Shown: positions 20,655 to 35,875, counted from the stretch's first letter. The stretch is 64,000 nt of DNA from Dipteris shenzhenensis (GCA_047967505.1 CM106540.1); one strand, 5' to 3'. Program-made: numbers and translations. The notes: generated by a model not told the origin, from the letters alone.

Positions 20655-22889
20655 TGGGGCCATAGACTATTGGAACAGATTATCCCACTTCCCAAGACTC
20701 AGATCCTCTTAGAATGAAGGCTATTTGGAGCTGATTATTAGAGCACTATTTAGAGCACTGTTTAGGGCTTGTTTAGTGCACTGTTTGAACATAAACTCTT
20801 TGTGTTTAGGTCCCTTTTTGAATGCTCAACCAAGGGTTCAGGAGAAACCGTGGGCTTGTGAGGATGGTTGGGATCCAATGGTTTTCATCTCTCAAATCAT
20901 AGCCATTGGATTATGGACAATCTAATGGCTATGATTCATTCATAGCTTGGAGCATTTAGTGATGCTGTATCCTTGCTTGATCCAATGGTGTACACAAACT
21001 GTCGCAGCGAAAAACTGCTCCCTCTTTACACATGGAAGAGGCACAAGGGAGAACCTCTTCCCTGCCAATTATGCAGAGTCCTTGGATTGCTACTTGCATC
21101 TAATGGTTGACAGCAGGCACGATATGCACACCCTTAGATGGGGAACTAGAATCTAGATCAAAGAATCCACGAAAGGTGCTCTATGCAAGCTCTTGGATCT
21201 ACTAGAGGATTGATGGTGGTAGATGCACAAAAGTGATAGAGCCAATCTTGCCTTTATAGCCACTCTCATCCATTAAATATGCTACTGGAAAACAAAACAC
21301 AAAGCAAAGTAACACTCATACAAAGTCTTCATCTCTACACACATTAACACTCAGTACATCTTCAGGCCACATGTCTTGGGGAAGCCATTCTACTTCAACC
21401 CACTCCTCATCATTCCCATGCACTACCACTGGCCAATAATCTCCATGAACCAGGGAAAGCATAATCTCAACATGAAAATCCTCCAACAAGATGCCAAGAA
21501 AATCTGCCCCAAGCTGAAGAGATAATACCATCATTTACTTTAACTGTATCTGTAGAAACAACTGAAGTGAAGATTTTAGTAGGATCAAGAGCGTGTGGGC
21601 AACTTGCATAGATAGAGCATGAGTCTAGAGCATGTATCCTTGACACAAGAACTCCAAACAAACTGCCACAAACTGACTGAGAGAAGACATTGAAGTACAC
21701 AAGAACCATGATTTTAAATGCACAACACACTGAAGATTTCAAATCTGCATAATTGCCATTGACTCCCCTATGAATCCCATGCTAATATCTCCCATGACAA
21801 GATCAATCATGAATAGCCCGAGACCTCTTTGTCATCATGTGAACTAACTGCCTCATAGACACCATCCTTCTTCTATGCTATCAAACACTTACAAAAAGTT
21901 CTTTGACTCACACATGGCCAATACCAGCTACCTGTGCACCAAATTGTCTGTGACCCATAGCTCCTATGTTGTCTCCTTTCTTGGAACTAGCCTACAGCTT
22001 GTATGCAACCAATCACAACAATGAGCCCTTCTAGTCTCACACAAGACTGCTCATAGGAACTCATACATCTTCTGTCAGCAAACCATTACCTTCGAGAATT
22101 ACCACAAGCTCAATGCAAGAGCGAGACACCATCTGCCTTCTCAATGTGACCAACAAACGATATCTTGTGAGAGAAGCCCACATTAGCACACCGTGAGGAT
22201 ATGGGATCTAGCCAATGCTAACACATACTCATCAACGAGACTTTCTTCAAAGGACCCGTCTATCTTTGCCACAATTTACTTTAGAAGTGCACCTCAGACT
22301 ATACACCATATAAGTCATAAGGTGCTAGCTATAACCAGCAAGCAACCCATTAACTATACTGTCTGCCACTCATGAGCTCCCAATGGAATCACATAAATCT
22401 GAGGTGAGCCAAGCTCTCATGTCGCAGCTCACCATCCCAGGAGTTCCTCCATAGCTGAGGTCTCTATAGCTAGTACCCAACACCCGCCTAGCCAATGGCC
22501 TCTCTGTCCTCAGCCTCGGAGCAACTGCATGCTCACTTGAAGACTAGCCAAACCGTACTCTCGTTGCAGCACCCCCGTTGCTCCTCTCTTCTTCATGGGA
22601 TGAAACCCAACATTGTGGCTTCTCTCTTGCTCACACAAGACTGCTCATCGTTGTCAAATGCTCTCCCAGTCTGCACAGTAGTGATTCCACAGCCAAGTCC
22701 AAAAGCCCCCTGCAAGAGCAACAACCCCTCCTTCTAGCCCACTATAGGCACCATCTACATGTACATGCCAACACATCAGAAGGACCTAGAGCTAGCCCAT
22801 GTACCTCATGCATGCACATGGTTTTCAGAGATAGAAGAGACCTCTCATACCTTTCCCTTTTTCTTGCTCCTCCTTGTTCAGAGCCCTTG
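20655..22889. other. Unassigned region right of Copia-4
   Basis: It begins TGGGGCC at the LTR breakpoint, so it may be a later insertion or the far side of a deletion. I recognise no coding domain. 'cacacaagactgctcat' occurs twice (near 22034 and 22631), hinting at an internal duplication. Short frames at 21316-21534 and 21467-21742 on the minus strand have no known motif. Confidence 0.4.
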
Positions 22890-24152
22890 CTACAGCTCAC
22901 GTCTCACCTTAGGGCTTAATGCTATTAGTTGAGAGAGCATGATGCTCAAAGACCGATGAGCAAGGTCCTGAACAATCGAATAGTCCTCTTGCCCTGAGCC
23001 GATGGGAAAATTGGAGGGCGACCACTTACTCCTGTGAGATCTTTTAGTCTTCTCTATTAGTGGGTCTACCATCTCAGCATCTGAGGGCTCTGAGAAGGAC
23101 ACCTTCTTCCTAGGGTGGCCCGGTCCATAGTTTGGAGAGGGGTCCGAGGTGGTACTTCTTTTCCTGAGGTCAAGGATCCCTATGTCAGAATCCTCAGTGC
23201 CTGACTCACTTAGAAGATTCACCCTTGGAATATTGGGGCATTCCGTGCGATAATGCCCTTCTGGTGGCACTCATAGCACACAACATTGGCACGTTCTCTT
23301 GGAGGGTGATTGGATTAATTTTTGATGCCCACCATCTCAAGCTGAAGATCATTCAGGGCCTTAGCTAGGTCATTGACTCCGAGTTCCTTAGCAAGAGGGG
23401 CCGGGGGAGTAGGAAGGTTGGGGGCTCATGGGCGAGGCTGGGGAAATCTTCCAGGTGGAGGTTGAGGATATACTCCTTGTTGAGGGTAAGCATCTAAGGG
23501 AGGGCCATACATTTGAGGTGGAGGTGGTATATACATCCTGATGAGGGGTGGGGGTATGCCCCTGAGTTAGAACCCCCAGGTCGTTGTTGCAAGAATTGAG
23601 GGGGTTGCGGAGGGACAATTGTCTTCTTTAAAGCGGGGTCAGACTAAACTTTATCAAACTTTTGAGCAATCTCATGTGCTAGCACCATAGTTTCTAGATT
23701 TTCCCATTTAAGCTTGAGGTGGAATTCGTCACTTGCTCCTACTACAAGGTAGCCCAGCACATGCTGATTCATTCCAGCTCAAAATCTGGCATTGTCCTTC
23801 TATGTGGTGATTAAATGGTCTAGGAGCACGGCCACTTGATCCACATATCGACGCGCTGTCTCACCTTCTGACAGCTTCAAGTTTGCCACCTGCAGGTACA
23901 AATTCTCCGGCTCCTCTTCTTTGCTGAAATACTGAATCATCACTACTATTAACCTTGGCCAGCTTTGGCGAACGTCGTCGGCTTGCTTCTCATACCACAC
24001 TTGAGCCACAAACCCTCTAGAAATGTGGGAAGAACCAATAGCCATCTATCTTCAGTAAGAAAGTTGAGAGAAACACAACGGCGCTTGAAGGCCACAAGAT
24101 ACTCATTTGGATTTTCTTCAACCCATCCATAGAACATGGGAATGTCAGCCAT
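22890..24152 (-). pseudogene. gag: Gypsy gag fragment, minus strand
   Basis: The frame starts with MADIPMFYGWVEENPNEYL at 24152 and, after a frameshift, continues as the capsid domain (SWPRLIVVMIQYFSKEEE, 23800-24045). A knuckle VCYECHQKG..YRTECP near 23230-23290 is split by a one-base loss. The distal part (DLAHRSLSIMLSQLIALSPK) resembles DLKEKEAHITFGQLLALSPK of Gypsy-D near 57400, so the two belong to related families. No protease or RT follows, so this is a gag-only relic. Confidence 0.8.
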
Positions 24153-24314
24153 GCTTGGAAAATGGAAAAGAGAGATGAAATGAGGCTTATCTATGGGCAA
24201 ACAATGGAAAGAGAAAGCTTGAACTGAAAATCAGATGAAGATACATGTGATTGAAAAGGGAGAGGGAGAGGTGAGAGTCAATATACTTCCCTCAAGGAAT
24301 TCAAACTTCCCGCT

Positions 24315-24577
24315 CTAAAATTCAAACTTCCCTCCCCCATTCCCCCATTCCCCATTGCCCAATCCCCCTTCCCCCCCCCCCCCCCCCCACCTTCCCCTTC
24401 CCCTTCCCCCTTCCCCTTCCCCCCTCTTCCCCCTTTCCCCCCATTCCTCCCCCTCTCCCCTTTTCCCCCCCTCTCCCCCTCCCCTTCTCTCCCCTTTCAC
24501 CCTCCCCCTGCCTTTTCGTCCCCCTCCCGCTTTCCTCCTCCCCCTTCCCCCCCCCCTTTCCTCTTCTCCATTCCATT
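24315..24577. repeat. C-rich low-complexity tract
   Basis: Almost pure C with interspersed TT and A (ccccttcccc type). The long frames on both strands (Pro-rich or Gly/Arg/Glu-rich) are products of composition, not genes. Confidence 0.9.
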
Positions 24578-24670
24578 AATTTCATTTCTTCCCTACCCTC
24601 CCCAAGATAAAATTTTAAGGGCGAGTATTTTCCCAAAGATGAATTTAGGAGCTTATCCAAACTAGTGTGG

Positions 24671-24838
24671 CTAATCTTTCAATCTTGAAATTTGATAAAT
24701 TCGCTCAAAATTAACATAACTTTATCGTATGAGGTCCAAATTTAGCCCTCCAAGTACTCAAATCAATCGGCATAAGCCATCTAAAGTCATCTATAGGATA
24801 AGAATTTTCAAATTCCAACTTATTAAAAACCTGTAAAT
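24671..24838 (+). repeat. Direct repeat copy 1, flanking C-rich DNA
   Basis: About 160 bases (including 'aaatttagccctccaagtac' and 'cggcataagccatcta') recur at 25268-25420 with moderate divergence. The copies flank a telomere-like stretch and a second C-rich tract, suggesting a segment duplication. Confidence 0.85.
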
Positions 24839-24892
24839 GAGTTTTAATTATACTTAAACCAAATTCATAGGCTAATATTTGTAACTCTATGC

Positions 24893-25005
24893 TATGCCCT
24901 AAATCCTAAACCCTGATCCCTATATCCTAAAGCCAAATTCCTATACCATAAACACTATTTCCTATAACTGAAACCCTAAAACGTACACCTTAAACCCTAA
25001 ACCCC
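24893..25005. repeat. Degenerate telomere-like repeats
   Basis: Runs such as 'cctaaatcctaaaccctga' and 'taaaccctaaacccc' approximate the plant telomere unit CCCTAAA over about 110 bases, interrupted by variants. This is probably an old interstitial telomeric sequence or telomere-like satellite. Confidence 0.6.
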
Positions 25006-25262
25006 ATTCCCCCCTTTCCTCCCTTCCCCCCTTCCCCCCTTCCCCTTCCCCTCCCCCCATTCCCCCTTTCTCCCATTCCCCTCCCCCCCATTCCCCATTC
25101 CCCTATCCCCCCCTTTCCTCCATTCCCCCGTTTCCCCCATTCCCCCTTTCGCTCCCCCCATTCCCCCATTCCCCTCCCCCTACCCCCTTTCCACCCTTTC
25201 CCCTCCCGCCCCTTCCCATCCGTCCTTTCTCCTTTTCCCCCCTCCCCCCCCTTTACCCTTCC
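25003..25262. repeat. Second C-rich low-complexity tract
   Basis: The composition is the same as at 24315-24577 (cccccattccccctttc type). Confidence 0.9.
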
Positions 25263-25267
25263 AGTTT

Positions 25268-25420
25268 AGTTAATATTTCAAACTTGGAATTTGATAAATT
25301 AACATAACTTCCTCGTATGAGACCCAAATTTAGCCCTCCAAGTACTCAAATTGTTCGGCATAAGCCATCTAGAGTCATCTATATGGTTAGCATTTTTAAA
25401 TTCCAACTTACAGAAAACGT
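25268..25420 (+). repeat. Direct repeat copy 2
   Basis: This is the partner of 24671-24838. It lacks about 15 bases (an 'ttcgctcaaaa' segment) relative to copy 1. Confidence 0.85.
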
Positions 25421-25639
25421 GTGTAAAGTATCGTGCCCATCAAGTATGAGCACATTCGAATGACACACCTCAGATTCTCATAGCACTAGTGAAAAATGGT
25501 GTTTGTTGGCGACTTTGACCATCCAAAGCATATACGATGGGTACGATAATTTACATATGCCTCAACATAGGTTGGATTCACATGTGTAAAGTATCATGTC
25601 CATCAAGTATGAGTGCATTCTTATGACACATCTCAAATA
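25418..25639 (+). repeat. 59-base repeat, two copies 163 bases apart
   Basis: The block 'gtgtaaagtatc.tg.ccat' plus 'caagtatgag..cattc' occurs at 25418-25476 and 25581-25639. Confidence 0.85.
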
Positions 25640-28250
25640 GTTTCTTTTGGCGGTTGTGTATATTACTTGAAAAACAGGGTGGACATGATAATTTTCAGGT
25701 GGATGGTGCTATACAAAAAGACTAGCATGGGTTTTTGATGAGTGTGGCAATATGTGTCTTTTTTCTTTGTCAGTCTCATAGTACATACTTTTTAATGCAC
25801 TAAAATACAAAATAAGTGTGATATGGCCTTGGGCTTTTTGGTTGAATAAAAAGCAATGGGTAAATCCAATGCCAACATGTCCCAAATTTGGTATATTCTA
25901 TAATAAAGTACAGGCTCTACCAAGCTTGTAAAGATATAAAGCAGGAGGCTGGAGCATAATAGAACAATCAAACGGTGGAAAAGAGCAACATCTTCTTTTA
26001 TGTCTGGCAGTAATAGAACACGTTTCTATGTCGAGCATGAAGCCCCTTTTTGTACTATGACTATATCTTCTCTATCTAGAAATGTCTTTTCAATTGACAA
26101 AACATTTGGTTGGGTTTGGCATCAAGCGCCTGAAATTAATACAAGTACACCATTTGATTGAGTGGACTATATGTTATGCTTGTACATCTTGAGGTACACC
26201 ATGTGATATCTAACTAAGAGCCATGAAGCATGATAGTTGAAGTGGTAAATGCATGAACATGTAGTGGTTTTAAAGCTCTTAAAATATCCAGCTTCGAGCA
26301 CATGCCATAGGCTTTAAAATGGGAGGAGAGACAGTGAAGATTTCCTAGCACAAATGCATCTACAAAATAGAAAGATAGGTAGCACATGCAACACCTCCCA
26401 TCCCCTCAACTATCCTACTTAGAACCATCAATGATTCAGAACCCCTTCTTCTGCCACTCCCATAGTGTAACATTGAAGACCAATCCTCACCAAAGTAAGG
26501 CGGTTGGATTTCTTCACAACTTGCCCTAATTTCAACACAGACTCCAATGGTGGCTCCCCAGGTATGGCCCTTGTGCCTCTTTTTCTCTCTCGTTGTGCAA
26601 ATATGGAAGTAGCTCGTGATGCTATGAAGTCCCCCATGAAAATCTGAAATGCACGAGCTATGAAGTCCCCCATGAAAATCTGAAATGCCATGGCAGTGTT
26701 GCTTTGTTTGACGAGCTCATCTCTCCGATGGATAGGTTTGAGTAAGTTCCCCCTTTTTGTCTACCTTCATCTATCCACTATAGCAATCAATGCTCTCTTG
26801 CACTAAATCTTTCACTTGTTATCATGGATAAAAGAGGCGTTGTACAGTTGCCCTGTTTCACTTAAAATCCGTGCATATTTTATTCATCATTCAATATATG
26901 GTTTTCCCTTTGGTAAGATGATGAAGTGACTCGATATGCTTGCTGTCCTTGATTCAAGCTCGATATATATTCAGACACAAGCGTAGTAGTAACTATGATA
27001 GTTCTGGAAAATGAATCCACCATTAGTATTCGGGATTTATAGGCCTGCGCTAGTATTTGGAATTGATTCCCAACATTCTTAGCCTATAACATAAATGAAG
27101 ATTTAGTAGATATGCTCTCACACAATGCTCCTGTGATTAATGATTATGGGAGGCGCAATAGACTAGGAATTGATGATGGATTCGTAGCCACAAATGGACA
27201 TTCAAATCATCCGGTGTAGGTGCAATTGGGTTGCTGAAATTGTGTATAAGCTTTGCTGGTCATTGTACACAATCTCTCAAAGGTAGATACAATGATTGGT
27301 CATAAGAAAAAGAACATGTTTGGGACTATACCAAGACTTTTTGTAACAATAGGAAGCTACAATTCCCTTACAAAAGAATCAATATATGATTGAACTATGG
27401 AAAAGTCCTTGCCTTCTCTCGATATGGTTTGCTATTCTAATGGATTCAAAAACATGAATTGAAGTTTGGTTTGTTGTCATTTGAGTACATACTTTCTCAG
27501 GCTCAATCTTGAATTTGTGAAAGGGACCTTGACAATTTGTTGGAAACTTACATGGGCTTTTGCTGTATATAAGATTCCTCCAACACAAGATTGGTTAGGC
27601 TTGGGTACACCAAAAATTTTTGGTAAGTCCACGGATTATGATCAAGCTGAGTTGAACATGGAATTTCTGATGCCTCCAAGAGACTAAATTGTTGAAGTAA
27701 GTTTGGTTGTAATAAATGTTTCCTTTTCTTGAAAAGTCCACAACATGTTGTAAGCAGCAAAGACATCCCAATAAGCAGTAGGATGCACAAGTGGATAGCC
27801 ACTACTATGCTTGGTCATAATTTTATATTAGTAGAAGGTTTTCTTGCTTAAAGTAATTGGTTTCTTCTCTACCATACCATGAATAAATCTTGCTTCAATT
27901 CATCTTGGTCCTATGTTTGACATTAGGTCAATTACATCTAAATGAATGGGTAGCCTACTCAAAGAAGAAAGTGAGAATTGAAAGTGGAATGGTTGATCCC
28001 TTATACCTTCTTATAATCTTTAGCTACTTATAGAGCTGAACTGTAACATGTGTCAATGAATATTGATTGGGCTTCAAACTCAGACTTAAGAAGACTCTTG
28101 CTGGTTGGACTTATTGTATCATATGAGATGCAGTAGAGTAGGTGCCAAACTCAAATTCAGGTAAGCTCTTAAGTATACATTTTTTTTATATGACATGACT
28201 AGAGTAGACCCGAAATGTATGATTCTATTCAAAGTGGGACTATTGAATGT

Positions 28251-28252
<2 letters not shown>
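25640..28252. other. No recognisable gene
   Basis: AT-rich sequence. A 36-base tandem repeat lies at 26621-26692 ('gctatgaagtcccccatgaa' core, two copies), inside an 87-codon minus-strand frame (26428-26691) of unknown nature. Minus-strand frames of 69-84 codons at 27379-27802 show no motif. Confidence 0.45.

Positions 28253-28289
<37 letters not shown>
28253..28289. repeat. (AC)n microsatellite, about 18 units
   Basis: An uninterrupted AC repeat. Confidence 0.98.
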
Positions 28290-28290
<1 letters not shown>

Positions 28291-30302
28291 TTCCCTTCTT
28301 TTGGTAAGAAAAAACCCCCCTAATTTTGCCTTGTATGGCCTTTGAAAAATCCCACTACGTCCCTATCACAATGATGGTGATAAACATAATTGCATGGCCT
28401 GTGGGCTTCACGGACATGCGGCTATATGTGTGGCAATCAAGCAATAAAAATGTGCTAGAAGGTTACGTGCAAATGTGTTGTGCCTAAGGTTGGAATATAG
28501 GCACCTTGGTCTAAGGTTGAAGGATTGGGAGAGTGGTGAAAAGGCAAAGGTGACGTGGCTATAATCAAAAAAGGTATCCATGCATGTGGCTACATAATAG
28601 AAGAGGGAAGCTTCTCGTTGATGAGGAAGCATGGTACATGGAGCTTGGGGTTGTAGGAGCATTGCAGAGGTGATCATGGGCTCACAGAGAAGGTGAAGGT
28701 GAGCTCAGAGGAGAGGGGGGGGGAACCATAAAGAGGGGAGCTCATAGAGGGATTCTGGGCTGGCATAGAGGTGTCGCTACTACAGGACGAGGAGGATCTT
28801 AGGGGGGGAAGGCCAGAGGTCGATGAGGGCTCCTTGGCTAGCTAGGGGGATGCGACAGTAGCTAGATGGAGAATCATGAGCTAGGCGATGGGATCTAGGA
28901 GAGGTTTGTGTGGGAGAAGGAGTAGATGAGGATCGCAATACGCTGATGGAGAAGGAGGGCGAGTTGTAGAGACAAGAGGGGAGCTTGATGAGCATTGGAG
29001 AGACTGTGGAAGCACCTCACAAAGAGCCGGCTGTAAGAGAATGTGTGTTGCTGAAAGGGGAGGAGCAGTTGGAGATTGGAGATAGGAGGAAAGTTTGGTG
29101 AGCTTGAAGAGGGGGGCAAGCTAGAAGGCCAAAAGGTTAGGGGTTGCCTTGGAGGGAAGCTGAGTTGAGGAGGCACGAGAACTCACTGGTGGGAGTTTAA
29201 AGAAGGACAGACTGTGCAAGAGTGGCTCGTAGTGGAGGGGATGAAGTTGAGAGATGAGGGAGTTGCAAGGGAAAAGGAAAACCATGAGTGACTGAAGGTC
29301 TAGGGAGGAGAGGTCATAGGCACGGTGGTGGTGGAGGCAGTCTAAGTAGAGTATGTGGGGAATCCGGCTAGAAGGTAAACGATTGTTTTGGAGGAAGAGC
29401 TACTTGGTTGCCTATGGGAATGACCCGAGAAAAGGAGAAGCCATCGATGGTGATATGAGCGGTTGTGCAAGGGGGAGCTTCTCGTCAATGAGGGAGGTGC
29501 GTATGGATAGCAAAGGAGCAAAGGGTGTGAGCTCGCGGGAGGGGATCGAAGGAAGGAGGAACCACGCAAGAATGGCTCGTAGTGGAGGGGAGAAGCTTGT
29601 TCCATGAGCAAGAGGACTATAGAGGGAGAGGCATCGCCATGAGAGGCAAAGGGATCGTGCTTGTGGATGGGTGATACGTGAACTCGGGGTGGTGAGAATC
29701 ACTTGGAGGATTCCAAAGGCTTGGGAGCCGAAGGGAGCTCTGGAATCCGGCTTCTATGTGGCTAGAGGCTTTTTTTAAAGGCAGTCATCATTATGGTGAG
29801 GAGGAGAGCTGTGAGCAAAGGCACGCTGTGAGTTTGGAAGCTTTGAGACATAGATGGAGTCTCTATAGGAAGCTTGAAGACCATCAAGATGTGGGTGTTA
29901 CGTAAGATCAGAATTCAAAGAGATGACTCCAAGTAGTCGATCATGGAAGAATCTCTAGGGGGGTCTGGAAGGACCTTGGAACCGGGAGTATATGAGCTTT
30001 GTGTGCTCTGTGAGTAGAAAGGAACGGCAGTGCTTGGATGATCACGTGCAGGAGATGGGTTGCATCATTTCTAGTACTTGATGTTGATCTTGGGAAGACA
30101 TGATAAGATTTTTGACTGTGGCCACTTTGTGGGTGGTTGTCCGGTGAATTGTGGGATTGGATGTATTATGTATCTGAATGCTTTGTGAGCTTGAGCTCAG
30201 TCAGTAGGGGCTTGTGTTGGGCTATGTAGTCCACTAGTTTTTTTAAAGAGTTGTTTGGCTTCCATAAGAAATGTGACCAGAGTGTGAGATGTGTCCGGAG
30301 GT
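28290..30302. other. Purine-rich region without a recognisable gene
   Basis: The plus strand is strongly G/A-rich between about 28680 and 29700. Dispersed short duplications occur ('gcaaga.tggctcgtagtgga' near 29215 and 29567; 'gggagcttctcgt' near 28606 and 29472). Open frames here encode Ser/Pro-rich or Gly/Glu-rich low-complexity peptides with no domain. Confidence 0.5.
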
Positions 30303-30335
30303 GACACGCACATGCACACGCACACACACACACAC

Positions 30336-30366
<31 letters not shown>

Positions 30367-30419
30367 TGCACACGCACATGCATAGGCACATGCACACGCA
30401 CATGCACACGCACATGCAC

Positions 30420-30451
<32 letters not shown>

Positions 30452-30480
30452 GCACATGCACATGCACACGCACACATACA
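30303..30480. repeat. CACACG/CACATG compound minisatellite
   Basis: About 175 bases alternate CACACG and CACATG hexamers around a short pure CA run. The hexameric register makes all six frames open, which explains the Cys-, Val/Arg-, and Thr/His-rich frames here. Confidence 0.97.
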
Positions 30481-31458
30481 CTTCCCTTATTTAACCCCCC
30501 TTTTTTTCAAAATTTCCTATATTTTCATTTAATTAGTTATCTTGTCCTAATTTATCTTTCCTTTACTCCTTTTTATTTAATTTTCTAATTAATTAAAAAA
30601 AAGAAAAAACCAACCCCCCCCACTCACCGCATTTAAAAATCCTCTATCTTTTCTCCAAATAGCACTCAAATTAAGGCTTTCCCTAGAGCCACCTAAACTG
30701 CCCGCCTCTCTAGAATATTTATTAAACCCCCCCTTTCGAAAAAAACCCCCTAGATTGTTTCCTTTATCTCCACTATTCATCACCCTTTGGAAGTTGGTGG
30801 GATAATAAAAAAACAACCCCCCATACTTTCCTTTATGAAATAGAAACCCTCCCCTTTTTTTTCTATATTTTTTAGTATTCCTTAAAAAAGCCTCTCTTTT
30901 TTCCTTTTTGCTTCTTCTTTTGACCCCCCTTTAAAAAAAATATAAAGCATATATAAAAAACCCCCCTTTTTTCCTATATTAAATAGTTAATTATCTTATC
31001 CTAATTTATCTCTTTTTTATTTCCCCCTAGTTTTTATTTAATTTTTCTAATTAAAAAAAAAGATTTATAAACATCCCCTTCTATGACCTTTTTTTCCTTT
31101 TTTTATAATTTTTTTTTGTATTATTCTCTTAATCTTTTTTCTTTATATATATATTTTCATTATCCCCTTAAAAATTCTCTCCAAAAACTTCCCTTTATAA
31201 TCCCCCTATAATCACTAATTTCTCTCACATTACCACTTTCAATCACTATATCTCTTATAACCCTTTATATATTATCCTTTTTTACCCCTATTCCTTATTT
31301 TTTCATCAAATTATTAAAAACCTTTTATATATTATTTCCCCCCCGCTCCCCCAACCCCTCCCTTTTTCGTCTTTTTTTTAATTTAATTCAAAAAAATACC
31401 TTACAAATTTACATTTACCCCCCCACACATCCCCCTAGTCTTTTTTTAAGATCCCTTT
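30481..31458. other. AT-rich DNA with C-runs, no gene seen
   Basis: T-rich and A-rich stretches are punctuated by runs of five to eight C. No coding signal. Confidence 0.6.
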
Positions 31459-31771
31459 ATGAATCGACCTTTTAGCACTAACCCTAACCATTTTCCTCAA
31501 TGCCTCTACCCTCCGAGTCGCCTTTGCCCTCAAACATTTGCAACAAATGCGGAGGGAGAGACAACGCTAGAAAAAGTGCATCCTTGCCAAGAAACTAGCC
31601 TCAGAGGCAAAAGATGCACCGATTTGAGCAGTGCCATCAAAACAAAGAGCACAAGCTGTGGTTTCAAAATTGGCGGGAGCATTTGAGGCAAAAACATCAA
31701 TCTCAGGTCCTCAATAGCTTTACCCTACACCCGAGGATTCATCAAGTGTCCACTCTTCCAATCCCCAAGAG

Positions 31772-32188
31772 TTGCATGGCCATGAGGTCATACTCTCTCA
31801 CTTAAGGGATGGCCTTGACAATGTGAAAGGGGTGGATACTTCAGATAAGCTTGCTGTAAATAGGGCAAAATTAGCTATGTTATTTTCATATATATTAAAC
31901 ACAAAACAACTTGGGCACACAACATCAAATATGTTGTCCATTAGAAGGACCAATGTGATTCTAGAGATTGGCTATCCAGTGAAAGCAATGCAGCCGAATG
32001 TGGGAAGCTTGTTGGCATCAATTACTCTCGTAAATAAAAGGAGAGACTACCTAAGTGAGGAAGTCATTATTGCATTGTTTTGGTATAATAACACAAGAGT
32101 TTTTGCAAACAAGAAGGATGTCTATAGGCTGGAGATTGGATGCAAGCAACAAGAGGAGCACATCATACATATTCTTGAAACAACATAG
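31772..32188 (+). CDS. Unrecognised 138-codon frame
   Basis: The peptide has a non-repetitive composition (for example LDNVKGVDTSDKLAVNRAKL and LVNKRRDYLSEEVIIALFWY), unlike the low-complexity frames around it. I do not recognise the family. It has no signal peptide or clear membrane segment. It may be an exon, a transposon fragment or chance; a preceding frame (31459-31686) is in a different phase. Confidence that this is a gene is low. Confidence 0.25.
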   Translation: MHGHEVILSHLRDGLDNVKGVDTSDKLAVNRAKLAMLFSYILNTKQLGHTTSNMLSIRRTNVILEIGYPVKAMQPNVGSLLASITLVNKRRDYLSEEVIIALFWYNNTRVFANKKDVYRLEIGCKQQEEHIIHILETT

Positions 32189-32278
32189 GTCAGTCAGACT
32201 TCTAATGTTGTCTTTGGCTATCTTTTTTCCTCACAAATCATTATCCTAGTATATTTTCATTTGCATCTTATGAAATCT

Positions 32279-35344
<3,066 letters not shown>

Positions 35345-35386
35345 GTGATCAAGCTTGACTCAGTGATGCCTAACGTAGAAAAGCTC

Positions 35387-35392
35387 CTTATT
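35387..35392 (-). terminator. Possible polyadenylation signal of the DUF538 gene
   Basis: AATAAG on the minus strand, about 60 bases after the stop codon. Plant signals are loose, so this is tentative. Confidence 0.3.
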
Positions 35393-35452
35393 GGAACAAG
35401 CTACATAAGACCAAGCTGGGGATTTTGTATTCAGCATTGCAGGCCTTCGGGA

Positions 35453-35875
35453 TTACTGCCCAGCTGCAAACGCTTCCGCCGGGAATGTCTTCGTGATTCC
35501 TGCGAAGCTCTTAAAGTTGATTTTGCCAGGATCAGCCTCGTCGACGGTGATCTCGCTCACTGGGGGCCATAGCAGGAGCTCTTTAGATTTCACGCCCTGC
35601 AGCTTTTTGATCTTGTTCTTCTCCAGGTAGCCTTTGATTTCGGTATCGTAGCTCACGAGCCTGCTGATTGACTTGAACTCGTGCTCCACTTGCTTCTTTT
35701 GGATTATCCACATGTAGCCCGTCTCTTTCACGTAGCCGATCTCAATCACCTCCTCCAGTGGTAGAAGACCCAATGGAAGTCCAAACTCCTTCAGGAGCGA
35801 TACGGCTTTCTCCAAAGCCTCGGTGTGGCCTGTCCAGATGATGGCTCCCTCTTTCTCTGGTGGAGCTGCTGCCAT
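35453..35875 (-). CDS. DUF538 family protein, single exon
   Basis: An intact 140-codon gene. The product starts MAAAPPEKEGAIIWTGHTEA and contains a DUF538 fold (about residues 15-130): KAVSLLKEFGLPLGLLPLEE, a VIEIGYVKETGYMWIIQKKQ segment, ISRLVSYDTEIKGYLEKNKI, KLQGVKSKELLLWPPVSEI and a final KINFKSFAGITKTFPAEAF. The length and lack of introns are usual for the family. DUF538 proteins are plant-specific and poorly understood; some work links them to stress responses and lipid-like ligand binding. No signal peptide is obvious, although many relatives are secreted. Its codons are more GC-rich than the surrounding DNA. The start is the first ATG of the only long frame. Confidence 0.93.
   Translation of the reverse strand: MAAAPPEKEGAIIWTGHTEALEKAVSLLKEFGLPLGLLPLEEVIEIGYVKETGYMWIIQKKQVEHEFKSISRLVSYDTEIKGYLEKNKIKKLQGVKSKELLLWPPVSEITVDEADPGKINFKSFAGITKTFPAEAFAAGQ

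Noticed and set aside
24322-24660. 112-codon Gly/Glu/Arg frame on the minus strand
   Set aside because: Reverse of a C-rich tract; low complexity only.
26428-26691. 87-codon minus-strand frame with a 12-residue repeat
   Set aside because: The repeat is a 36-base DNA duplication; the rest has no recognisable family, so I do not call it a gene.
28253-28289. Possible CRISPR or satellite array
   Set aside because: Plain dinucleotide repeat; no spaced repeats of CRISPR type are present anywhere, as expected for a plant nuclear genome.
30166-30494. Cys- and His-rich frames resembling metal-binding peptides
   Set aside because: They are translations of the CA/CG hexamer array.
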